This document shows, one piece after another, positions 7,291 to 14,252 of a stretch of 64,000 nt of DNA. The DNA comes from Paraburkholderia sp. BL23I1N1 (GTDB lineage: Bacteria; Pseudomonadota; Gammaproteobacteria; Burkholderiales; Burkholderiaceae): assembly GCF_003610295.1 (NCBI RefSeq), contig NZ_RAPV01000003.1, positions 248,001 through 312,000 on the forward strand. The letters run 5' to 3'. Positions within the stretch are counted from its first letter, which is position 1. The number at the start of each line of letters is the position of its first letter. The translations under genes and the position numbers were made by a program. A model generated the notes under the pieces. It was given only the letters and a program-made list of their open reading frames with translations, did not search any database and was not told the DNA's origin.

Positions 7291-7317
7291 ACGGCAAGGC
7301 CAAACCGCGATAACGAC

Positions 7318-7345
7318 CGAAGAGCCCGCCGAACCGGGCTCTTCG
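7318..7345. terminator. Bidirectional rho-independent-type hairpin
   Basis: A perfect 11-bp stem, CGAAGAGCCCG / CGGGCTCTTCG, with a 6-nt loop lies between the convergent immunity and dam genes. No long T tract follows on either side. Confidence 0.7.
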
Positions 7346-7349
7346 CGTA

Positions 7350-8141
7350 TCAGAACAGGCCGGCCGGTGTTGCGGCATCGTCCCAGCTGAAAATAATCAC
7401 TTCCTTACGCGCGACTTCCCGCCCACCTCCACCCACGGTGTACTTGATGTCCGCCGTCTCGATGTGAAAACCGTCGAACGCCCGACGGATATCCGGATGG
7501 TCGTTGAGGCTGACAATCGCCCTGCCCTTCAGCGATCGCAGGCGAGCCGCCATCTCGAGGTACTCGGAATACGGAAACGGCACGCCGTAGCCTTCCGTTT
7601 CCCAATACGGCGGATCGAGATAGAACAGCGTGTGCGGCCGGTCGTATTTGTCGATACAGGTCTTCCAGTCAAGCCGCTCGACGAACGTGTTGGATAACCG
7701 TAGGTGCGCCGCCGACAGGGTCTCTTCGAGTCGCAGCAGGTTCAGCCCCGGTGGCGCAGTGGTTGCCGTCCCGAATGACTGCCCTTCGATCTTGCCGCCG
7801 AAACAGTTCTGCTGCAGGTAGTAGAAGCGCGCGGCACGCTGGATATCGGTGAGCGTTTCCGGGAGCGTGTCCTGCAGCCATTTGAATACCTGCCGACTGG
7901 TGAGCGCCCACTTGAATTGCCGCACGAACTCCTCGAGGTGATGCTGCACGACGCGGTACAGGTTCACCAGCTCGCCGTTGATGTCGTTGATGACTTCGAC
8001 CTTCGCAGGCGGACGCATGAAATACAACGCGGCCCCGCCCGCAAAGACCTCGACGTAACACTCATGCGCGGGAAAGCGCGGGATGATGTGATCTGCCAGA
8101 CGACGCTTGCCGCCGATCCAGGGAATGATGGGAGTTGCCAT
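7350..8141 (-). CDS. Prophage DNA adenine methyltransferase (Dam type), 263 aa
   Basis: The SAM motif is PWIGGKRRLADHI at the N-terminus, followed by EVFAGGAALYF. The catalytic DPPY motif is TLFYLDPPYWETEG at about residues 173-186. The target-recognition region lies between. Size and order are those of phage-encoded alpha-class N6-adenine methylases that modify GATC or related sites, protecting phage DNA or tuning its packaging. It lies downstream of the lysis genes on the same strand, separated by a hairpin. Specificity cannot be read from sequence. The window does contain GATC-rich tracts. Confidence 0.88.
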   Translation of the reverse strand: MATPIIPWIGGKRRLADHIIPRFPAHECYVEVFAGGAALYFMRPPAKVEVINDINGELVNLYRVVQHHLEEFVRQFKWALTSRQVFKWLQDTLPETLTDIQRAARFYYLQQNCFGGKIEGQSFGTATTAPPGLNLLRLEETLSAAHLRLSNTFVERLDWKTCIDKYDRPHTLFYLDPPYWETEGYGVPFPYSEYLEMAARLRSLKGRAIVSLNDHPDIRRAFDGFHIETADIKYTVGGGGREVARKEVIIFSWDDAATPAGLF

Positions 8142-8235
8142 ATGTGGATTGCCTTGTTGGGAATTTGTTAGAATTCGCCCCGCCTACCGGTAGGTGTCAG
8201 GGCCCTGGCTAATTCACTGGCTGCTTCAGTGGAAA

Positions 8236-8275
8236 GGCGGCCGGGAGAAATGCGCTAACATTTTCCCGGTCGCCC
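8236..8275. terminator. Strong hairpin between holin and dam genes
   Basis: GGCGGCCGGGAGAAA (8237-8251 region) pairs with TTTTCCCGGTCGCC (to about 8274) through one G-U pair, with a loop of about ten bases, and outer GGAAA/TTTCC can extend it. It lies after the holin stop on the minus strand, so it probably ends the lysis transcript. About 190 bp here carry no gene. Confidence 0.5.
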
Positions 8276-8332
8276 TGTCTTTTCCACAGCCGCGCTACAA
8301 CGACGCGGTGTGGTCAAAGTAACTTGCTGGAT

Positions 8333-8968
8333 TTACCCTTCTGCCGGCGACCGCGGCATCGAAACGCGGTCTGGTGGCGTCGTCTGCGCGACGATGGTGT
8401 CCGGCGACACCGCAAACTGCGTGATCGCTGCCGCCTGTCTGTCAGCACGCGAGGATGAGCCGAAGAAATATTCCTTCGAGCCCAGCACCATCGCGATCAG
8501 AATCCCGAACAGTGTGTCGAGCGCGCGCATCACACTATCGTCCACCCTGATCTGTTGCGCCGCGAGCAGGAACTCCAGTCCGATCACCGCAAAGAGCGCC
8601 GTCGTATACATGTAGGCCAGATTGCGCGCCGTATGGTCGTGTTCCACCGCCGCAAAATTGCGCGCGCTCGCCCGATCATCGGCCGCTACCCTGTCGGCCT
8701 GCACCTGGACGCCGGCCATGTTCTCCGCGTGCGTGAAACCCGCCTGCCGCATCTTCAGCGCGAAGTCATCATCGGCCTGCTTCAGCGCGAGCAGCTGCTC
8801 GGGCGTCATCTGCTGGCCGGTCAGTGCGGACCTGACCGCATCGACTGAACCATCTGCGAGACCGAGCTTGCCGGCGATCGCTGAAGCGGCCATCGCGGCG
8901 ATGCCGGGTACGCCACCGGTCAAAGACGTGACAAGCCACGGCGCTACCGTTTTCAGGAAATCCATCAT
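8333..8968 (-). CDS. Phage holin, three-TM GTA-type, about 211 aa
   Basis: The ATG at 8966-8968 overlaps the endolysin TGA (ATGA), and a GGGGTGAG lies just upstream. The N-terminus MMDFLKTVAPWLVTSLTGG plus a glycine/alanine-rich hydrophobic stretch, then a charged region and two C-terminal membrane helices (YMYTTALFAVIGLEFLLA and LFGILIAMVLGSKEYFFG), fit the three-transmembrane holin family. It would form the inner-membrane lesion that lets the endolysin reach peptidoglycan. The much longer upstream frame extends through the endolysin gene and is not used. The gene appears intact. Confidence 0.72.
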   Translation of the reverse strand: MMDFLKTVAPWLVTSLTGGVPGIAAMAASAIAGKLGLADGSVDAVRSALTGQQMTPEQLLALKQADDDFALKMRQAGFTHAENMAGVQVQADRVAADDRASARNFAAVEHDHTARNLAYMYTTALFAVIGLEFLLAAQQIRVDDSVMRALDTLFGILIAMVLGSKEYFFGSSSRADRQAAAITQFAVSPDTIVAQTTPPDRVSMPRSPAEG

Positions 8969-9516
8969 GCGCTCACCCCGAATGCACGATTGAGCTGCCA
9001 GCCGTATTCGAACGTCTCGTTCTCCACGCGCTTTTCGGCACACTCGATGTAATAGACAGACTGCTGTGCGGTCACCATGCCAAGCAGCACGCGGTGGCCG
9101 TCCGCACCCCGCGCGGCGAGGAAAGCCTTCAGTGCCGCGATCGTCATGGCGCCAATGCCGCCGTCGACGGCGATATCGGCGAACGCGCGCTGGTTCTGGT
9201 TCAGCACGTTCAGCGCACGTTGCATGAACCGCACGCCCGTCGCCTGCCCCGCGTTCACGCCGATGTCGAACAGCCTGTCGGCGAGCGCGGGTGAGAGCGC
9301 ATCGACCAGATCGAACTTCGGTTGTAACCAGTAGCGGCTGCGATAGATCTGCGCGGCCGTCGACCATGGCATGTCGCGCATCGCGCCGGCATAGCCGAAT
9401 GCGCGTGCGACCGCGACGGTAATGCCCCACATCGTTTCGCCGCCGGCATCAAGCGCGTTGTTTGAATACCCGCCCTCGCGGCCGATCAGTGCATCGATTT
9501 TTTCCTCAAGTTTCAT
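8965..9516 (-). CDS. Endolysin, glycoside hydrolase family 108 muramidase, 183 aa
   Basis: The start at 9516 is chosen for AGGA ten bases upstream. The N-terminal catalytic motif is LIGREGGYSNNALDAGGETMWG, with the glutamate of REGGY being the GH108 general acid. A C-terminal peptidoglycan-binding-like domain follows (VDGGIGAMTIAALKAFLAAR). It cleaves the glycan backbone of murein during phage lysis. It sits between the coiled-coil protein (11 bp upstream) and the holin (4-bp overlap), so the three form one lysis cassette. Length is standard and no lesion is seen. Confidence 0.88.
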   Translation of the reverse strand: MKLEEKIDALIGREGGYSNNALDAGGETMWGITVAVARAFGYAGAMRDMPWSTAAQIYRSRYWLQPKFDLVDALSPALADRLFDIGVNAGQATGVRFMQRALNVLNQNQRAFADIAVDGGIGAMTIAALKAFLAARGADGHRVLLGMVTAQQSVYYIECAEKRVENETFEYGWQLNRAFGVSA

Positions 9517-9527
9517 TGCTTCGTTCC

Positions 9528-9974
9528 TTATTTCGTTGCCCTGGTCACGGTCTGCTCCAGCACCTCGAGGCGCTGCTGCTGCAACCGGTTGAGGATGTCG
9601 CCTTCGTTGATATGGGTGAACACCCACACGATTGAGCCCACCAGGAAGGTCTGAACGATGCCGAGCACAATCCCGAGCACCCACATCGCGCCCCTCGCCG
9701 TGTTCTTCATCGCCGCCACCCTGTCGTCGACGTCGCCGATCTGCTGCTCCAGAGCGTCGCGCTCCTTCTTGCCCTCAGCCACACGCGCCCACAGCAGCTC
9801 GATGTCCTTGCGCGCGTTCTGGTTGTGAATCGCCATCTCGGCAATCGCACGGTCAAGCGCGGCAACCGGCTGCACCGATGTCTTGATGTCCTCAAGGCTT
9901 GCCGCGACGCTGCGCAGCTGCTCGCCAAAACGCGCGATCTGCACCGCCAGATCGTTGTTGTGCTGCTCACCCAT
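9528..9974 (-). CDS. Phage membrane-anchored coiled-coil protein, 148 aa
   Basis: Residues about 5-95 are heptad-rich helix (VAASLEDIKTSVQPVAALD and a second run near ERDALEQQIGDVDDRVAA). One membrane helix follows (MWVLGIVLGIVQTFLVGSIVWVF, written here by its ends MWVL...VWVF), then a short helical tail. The layout resembles XhlA-like hemolysin/holin accessory proteins or antiholins. Position at the head of the lysis cassette, just after tail gene D, supports a lysis role. The exact role is not assignable. A 100-bp gap with a poly-purine stretch separates it from gene D. Confidence 0.6.
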   Translation of the reverse strand: MGEQHNNDLAVQIARFGEQLRSVAASLEDIKTSVQPVAALDRAIAEMAIHNQNARKDIELLWARVAEGKKERDALEQQIGDVDDRVAAMKNTARGAMWVLGIVLGIVQTFLVGSIVWVFTHINEGDILNRLQQQRLEVLEQTVTRATK

Positions 9975-10074
9975 CGGGCCGTCCGTTCAATAAAAAACCG
10001 CCTCGCGTGAGACGCGGGCGGTTCGTTGTCGTGCTGCTTGTTGTCGTACGCTTTTTTGTCTTCTGTCGATCGCG

Positions 10075-11127
10075 TCAGTGCGGCGGCGCCGGCACCACGA
10101 GGTTGATCTTCCTGCCCTTCTTTTTCTCGTGCCCGACCTTCGCTTTGCCCCTGTTACCGGCGTTCAGCTCGACCTGTGCCTCCCAGCTACGGCCCGCGTA
10201 GGTGTTCGTCACAGACTCGATCAGGAAATCCCCGTCTTCCTCCTTCTTGAAGCCCTTCAGCGTGACCGTCTTCTCGGCCGCGAAATCCGCCCGCCCCGTC
10301 ATCGTCATCGTGCTTTTCGCGGTGTGGTGATTGAGCTTCTGCAAACGCGCCTGTGCAGCCGCTTTCGCGACCTCCGGGTTCGCGAACGCATGCCGCTCGG
10401 TGTGCACCGCGGATGCACCGGGCGGCGCATCGGGATTCGGGATCGTGAGATCAATCTTCTTTCCGGTCTTTGTGTCATGCACTTTCGTGCGCACGGCGAC
10501 GAAGCTCGCGCGATCGGGAAACGTGATCTCGTAATCGAGTAACGAATCAGGCGTCAGCGTGATGGTGGGGAGCGACTTGCCGCTCACGCTCCTGCCGGCG
10601 CCACGGCCCGCGACAATCAGCTTGCCCGCCTTCACCGTCGCCGTTGCACCGTGCTGCCGTGCAAGACGCGTGATGAAGTGAAGATCGCTCTCGCCAAACT
10701 GGTCAGCACGCGGCACCTGGGCTTCGACACTGCATGCAGCCGTCCATTTATTGCGCCGCGCAATGTCACCGACAATGTCCGCCAGCTTCACGTTCTCCCA
10801 GCTACCGTACCGGTGCGACTTCGCCGTTGCGCGCATGTTCGCCGGCCTGCCGCGGATCACAACGGATGCGGGCGGTCCCTTGAGCGATATCTCGTCGACC
10901 GCGTACTCACCCAGAAACGACAGTCCCCTGCCGCTCCAGCCAAGCGAGATCTTCAGCATGGCACCCTTCGGCGGAAACTGGATCCTGCCGTCGCGATCGT
11001 CGAGCTCGATCTCGCACTCGTCCGACTCAAGCCCCGGCTTGTCCACCGTCCGGATACGCAGCACGCGATCCTGGATCACGCGCGTGATGTCCTCGCCGTT
11101 CGCGACGATCTGGAAAATTGCCTGCAT
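10075..11127 (-). CDS. Phage late control D / tail hub protein (P2 gpD-like), 350 aa
   Basis: The N-terminal half (DITRVIQDRVLRIRTVDKPG ... DECEIELDDRDGRI) and the central SWENVKLADIVGDIARRN and FGESDLHFITRLARQHGA are typical of the gpD/VgrG-like baseplate hub family. The C-terminus is lysine-rich. In P2-like phages this protein joins the tail tube to the baseplate and is the last of the tail genes. It lies 9 bp after the remnant of tail gene X, in the order normal for these phages (X then D). The coding sequence is intact although the rest of the tail operon has been lost. Confidence 0.88.
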   Translation of the reverse strand: MQAIFQIVANGEDITRVIQDRVLRIRTVDKPGLESDECEIELDDRDGRIQFPPKGAMLKISLGWSGRGLSFLGEYAVDEISLKGPPASVVIRGRPANMRATAKSHRYGSWENVKLADIVGDIARRNKWTAACSVEAQVPRADQFGESDLHFITRLARQHGATATVKAGKLIVAGRGAGRSVSGKSLPTITLTPDSLLDYEITFPDRASFVAVRTKVHDTKTGKKIDLTIPNPDAPPGASAVHTERHAFANPEVAKAAAQARLQKLNHHTAKSTMTMTGRADFAAEKTVTLKGFKKEEDGDFLIESVTNTYAGRSWEAQVELNAGNRGKAKVGHEKKKGRKINLVVPAPPH

Positions 11128-11136
11128 TGGTCCCTC

Positions 11137-11250
11137 CTATGTCCAGAGCTGGACCGGTTCATCGCGCTGCACGTTGAGATCGGGCAGCGCGATGATGATG
11201 CCTGCGGCAAACGGCTGCGTACGTGCCGCCAACCCCGGATTTGCTTCGTA
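11137..11250 (-). pseudogene. C-terminal fragment of phage tail protein X
   Basis: The last 37 codons encode YEANPGLAARTQPFAAG and IIIALPDLNVQRDEPVQLWT, matching the C-terminal half of P2 gpX-like proteins (YEANPGL..., then LPDL, then V-LW). Upstream of codon YEA the frame no longer resembles gpX, which should read WRHYGRT about a dozen residues earlier. The family is about 67-70 aa, so nearly half is missing. The break at 11250/11251 coincides with the start of a plus-strand gene remnant, marking a deletion junction. Confidence 0.75.
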
Positions 11251-11496
11251 CCCCGACTCGCAAACCTCGCGCGAATTGACGCCATTCGCATCGAGATCCG
11301 CAAGCTGGTTGAGATCATCGCTCTTGGAGCCGACATCGAGCTGCTCGACCTCATGCGCGACGAGGTAGGCGGCTATAGCCGGCACAAAGCGGCACAGGAA
11401 GCACGCACCTGTGCTAACGCTGCCGGTGTTCAGCTCGAAACGGGACTGACGATGCTTGACCGCGCCATGTGGCCGCCGGGAGGCACAGCAAAATGA
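11251..11496 (+). pseudogene. 3' remnant of a phage early-region gene
   Basis: From 11251 the plus frame encodes an 81-residue helical segment (NLARIDAIRIEIRKLVEIIA, later LLDLMRDEVGGYSRHKAAQE) ending at TGA 11494-11496. The stop overlaps the ATG of the next gene, so this is the true 3' end of a gene. No start codon or ribosome site precedes it, because the sequence immediately left is tail gene X on the other strand. The gene has lost its 5' part in the internal deletion. Product unknown. Confidence 0.65.
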
Positions 11497-11723
11497 CACT
11501 TCTTACCCGCGCATTCATTCTCGAACGCTACGGCGTTCGGCTGACGATGGGCCAGCTCGCCGCGCTGCTGGCCATGTCGGAGGGCACGATCCGCAATCAG
11601 GTCAGTGCCGAGACTTTCCCGATTCCGACATACAAGGAAGGTGCAGCCCGCTATGCCTCTTACGACGCTGTCGCGGAGTACCTGGACAAAATGTCAGAGG
11701 AGGCGCGTCGCAAAGCGGCCTGA
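11493..11723 (+). CDS. Small phage DNA-binding protein (helix-turn-helix), 76 aa
   Basis: Starts at ATG 11493, overlapping the previous stop, with GGGAGG nine bases upstream. The product has a single DNA-binding helix-turn-helix (TMGQLAALLAMSEGTIRNQV) followed by a short wing (PTYKEGAARYASYDAVAEYL). This is the layout of excisionase-like or PrtN/AlpA-like phage regulators. It lies in what was the early region, between the truncated gene and the DUF4393 gene. An imperfect GC-rich stem followed by GTTTTT at about 11727-11778 may terminate it. Confidence 0.7.
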   Translation: MTLLTRAFILERYGVRLTMGQLAALLAMSEGTIRNQVSAETFPIPTYKEGAARYASYDAVAEYLDKMSEEARRKAA

Positions 11724-11783
11724 AGATTGCGGCGGCATTGGCGAGTCACTCTCACTCACCGCCGAAATCGTTTTTGCAAAAGC

Positions 11784-12671
11784 TTATTCCTCCACAGCCG
11801 CGGGCGAATTCACCGAAGCTGTGGGCAAAGCGGCATACATTCCAACGGCGGAAGCAAACTGAGCTCCGAAGGAGGTGCGCCCCACAATGCCGCGCTGGAA
11901 TACTATAGTGCGGGTGTCGTTATCGTGAAATTTCCTTAGACCCCGGACATACTCCCGCTTTTCAACCCAGTCGTACGCTCCCGGAGCGGTCACATATTGC
12001 GTGTAATCCACGTCGACCAGCCCAAGCCTGACCCAGTTTTCCAACATAGCAGTAAAATTCTGAACCTCGACTTCCTTGCCCTCGGCACCCGCAAGAAATT
12101 CCATGTAGTGCGGACGCAGCGACATGTAACCCGATTGGTCATTGTTTTGCAGGCGGATCTCGACTATTGATTGCCGAACCGGACTGGTAAGAAGCGGGCG
12201 AAGCCAACCGACTTCGTTCGGATCAATCTGCTTGATCAGCTCGACGAACGCAGGATGCGCATTTCCGTTTTTGCGCTTATCCATCGCCGTGGACAGCAAG
12301 CTCAGGTACATCGCCTTGAGGTCTGGCTCTTCGTGAGTAAACGCGAGCCCTTGCAGTGCCGGGCCAGCAATCGACGCCTTCGGCTCGACAAGTTCCTCCG
12401 CAGGAATATCAGCAGTCTTCTCTTCCAGATCCTTGGCGAACCGGCTTTCGAAATAGCGCTTCGCCTTTTCGAATCCAAAATTAACGGCAGCAATTGGCAA
12501 CAGCACGTTATTGACCGCCCGTGTCAGCGTCACGGCAGCCTTTCCGAGATTAGAGGCAGCCTCCCTTGCCTGTGGATCGTCCTTGGCAATTTCAATTAAT
12601 TACCCTATAGCACCAACCGCTTTCTTGGCCTCGTCGAGAGCAGAACCGGAATCAGAATCTGAATCAGCCAT
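11784..12671 (-). pseudogene. DUF4393 / Abi-alpha abortive-infection-type protein, with early nonsense codon
   Basis: A continuous frame of 296 codons runs from ATG 12671 to the stop at 11784 but has TAA at codon 24 (12600-12602), where the context AIG-stop-LIEIAKDDPQ suggests a lost lysine codon. The remaining 249 residues from GTG 12533 contain the DUF4393 core: PIAAVNFGFEKAKRYFESRF, then GPALQGLAFTHEEPDLKAMY and AFVELIKQIDPNEVGWLRPL. Abi-alpha proteins are proposed to block phage growth. As a prophage cargo gene this would be a superinfection defence. Translation restarting at GTG 12533 could still make most of the domain, so loss of function is likely but not certain. Confidence 0.72.
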
Positions 12672-12728
12672 TTTTTGCCCCGCAATGTTCGGCACCCCTG
12701 CGCCGCCGACCGTTATTATATTCGCACG

Positions 12729-13833
12729 CTACGCCGCCTTTATTAGCTTAAGTCGCCCCTTCTTAGCTACTTGAGCGGGATCCAGATTCGTGTACCGCTT
12801 CATGTTGCGCCAGTCCTTGTGCCCCGTCACCGCAGCGACCTCAGGTATCTGCCAACCCGCCTCGAACAGGGCACTGGTAGCTTCATGGCGCAGGTCATGG
12901 AAATGCAGATCGATAATGCCCTTGGCATCGCAAGCCTGCTTGAAGTACTTGCTCGCGGTGCCCTTGTCGAACCGGAAAATGTACTCATTCCTGTGCGGCG
13001 CCGTCTTCGGATCGACCTTGCACTTCTCAGCGTATTCCGGCGGCACCGGGTACCTCGGTTGCCGCATGATGACTTCGAACGCGTCGCCAATCAGCGGGAT
13101 CCACTCATTGTTGCCGACCTTCTGCCGGGGATGCTTGCGATCGCGCACCAGCGCGAGGTGATTCTCGGCGTCGATATCGTCCCAACGCAGGTTGAACAGC
13201 TCGCCACGGCGGAACGCGCACTGCATGGCGACGCGCAACAGATCCGGCATCGCCTGTTGACGCTCCGGATGCTCGGCAAACCACGCAAAGATTTTCTCGA
13301 TTTCTTCGGGTGTTGGTCGACGCTCACGCTTGCCGCCGGCTTCGATCAGACGCAGATGGTGAAGCGTGGGACGGGCCGTACCGATCGCATCGGGCAACGT
13401 CAATTCGAGCAATGACCCCATGTGGCGCAGGACGGTGCCGAGCTTCGAGATATCCATGTCGACGGTATAGCCACCGGCGCCGGCTTTCCTACGATCCTGC
13501 GCAAACTTGACGATACGCTGTGTCGTGAGTTTCGCGGCAAAGTCACTTTCGAACGCATCTTCCAGCCGCTTCAGGACGTAGTCCTCGTTTGACTTTTCCT
13601 TCACCGGCCGACCGGATTCTGCACGCGCTTCGCGGTATTTCCTCACGAGCTCGCCCACCTTGACAGTGGCCGAGTCGACCGCATTCTGGCCATTGTCGAT
13701 CTCGACTTCCTTGGCCCGTGCCCAGGCCTCGGCAGCACCTTTCGTTTTGAACGTTTTTGCTATACTCTGCCCTCGCTTGCGGACCTGGGCACGCCAGCGA
13801 CTGCCGACTGCCGACTGGCAGGATTGAAGCCAT
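12729..13833 (-). pseudogene. Phage tyrosine integrase, frameshifted by a 7-bp tandem duplication
   Basis: ATG 13833 begins MASILPVGS. The heptamer CTGCCGA then occurs twice (13801-13807, 13808-13814) and the frame is lost. Removing one copy restores GSRWRAQVRKRGQSIAKTFK and a single 365-residue integrase. The body (309 aa from GTG 13658) has the catalytic residues: R in CAFRRGELFNLRW, HxxR in LHFHDLRHEATSA, the H of VTGHKDW and the final tyrosine in MKRYTNLD. The arm-binding N-terminus is what the frameshift removes. The gene faces away from tRNA-Arg, 217 bp off. The lesion would trap the prophage remnant. Confidence 0.88.
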
Positions 13834-13853
13834 GTTTTACCCCGGTCGAAAAC

Positions 13854-13913
13854 TGTAGCAGTGCCAGATCACTTTTCAGTGCTACAAGGTCAATTTGTAG
13901 CAAAAGTGTAGCA
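13854..13913. repeat. Cluster of TGTAGCA heptamers, likely integrase arm-type sites
   Basis: TGTAGCA occurs at 13854-13860, 13896-13902 and 13907-13913 and inverted at 13880-13886, with a near match at about 13919. Four exact copies within 60 bp, directly upstream of the integrase start and between it and tRNA-Arg, is the pattern of integrase arm-binding sites beside an attachment core. Confidence 0.65.
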
Positions 13914-14049
13914 GAGGCTGCTATAAACTGGAGTTCACAGGCTGTCACGGCGCTTCATTTAGGAAGAAGCAGAAAGGCCGGAAACGCCCACGGGACAAGG
14001 CTGAAGCCAACAGCAGCAAGGCTCCAGTCATCCCATTGAAAACATCTAT

Positions 14050-14124
14050 CTCCCCGTAGTTCAATGGATAGAACAAGTGCCTCCTAAGCGCTAGATACAG
14101 GTTCGATTCCTGTCGGGGGGACCA
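14050..14124 (+). tRNA. tRNA-Arg (anticodon CCT)
   Basis: The cloverleaf folds: acceptor CTCCCCG with CGGGGGG (one G-U), D arm in TAGTTCAATGGATAGA, anticodon stem-loop with CCT in GCCTCCTAAGC, T arm ACAGG-TTCGATT-CCTGT, then A and an encoded CCA. It is the probable integration target of the prophage to its left. Its natural terminator has been split by the 2-kb element that begins 48 bp after the CCA. The mature tRNA sequence is intact. The exact 5' nucleotide could be 14050 or 14051. Confidence 0.93.
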
Positions 14125-14215
14125 ATCAGCAACATCAGAACACTTCAAAAAAGCCCCGCCAGGCATTGCCTCCAGCCCCTCACTTGGCGTGTTGTTTTGT
14201 GACGGTTGATTCTTT

Positions 14216-14251
14216 ATGATGCCCCGTAGGTCAAGACTTACGGGGCATCAT
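14216..14251 (+). promoter_or_regulatory. 13-bp perfect inverted repeat directly before the element's start codon
   Basis: ATGATGCCCCGTA (14216-14228) and its exact complement (14239-14251) flank a 10-nt loop and end one base before the ATG at 14253. In a long transcript the hairpin would cover the ribosome site. In a transcript starting near 14227, from a possible TTGTTT/TATGAT promoter (14192-14197, 14215-14220), the 5' arm would be missing and the site free. Several IS families use this device against read-through expression. Confidence 0.55.
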
Positions 14252-14252
14252 C

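Noticed and set aside
8969..9430. N-terminal extension of the holin frame through the endolysin gene
   Set aside because: The endolysin is clear in this segment, and the ATGA overlap with a ribosome site supports the holin start at 8968.
10651..11250. Plus-strand frame leading into the early-gene remnant
   Set aside because: This part is antisense to intact tail gene D and the gene X fragment. Only codons from 11251 on look like a protein.
7350..14124. Direct duplicate of the tRNA-Arg 3' end as attL
   Set aside because: I could not find a second copy of the T-arm/acceptor sequence in the window. It may lie further left, outside it.
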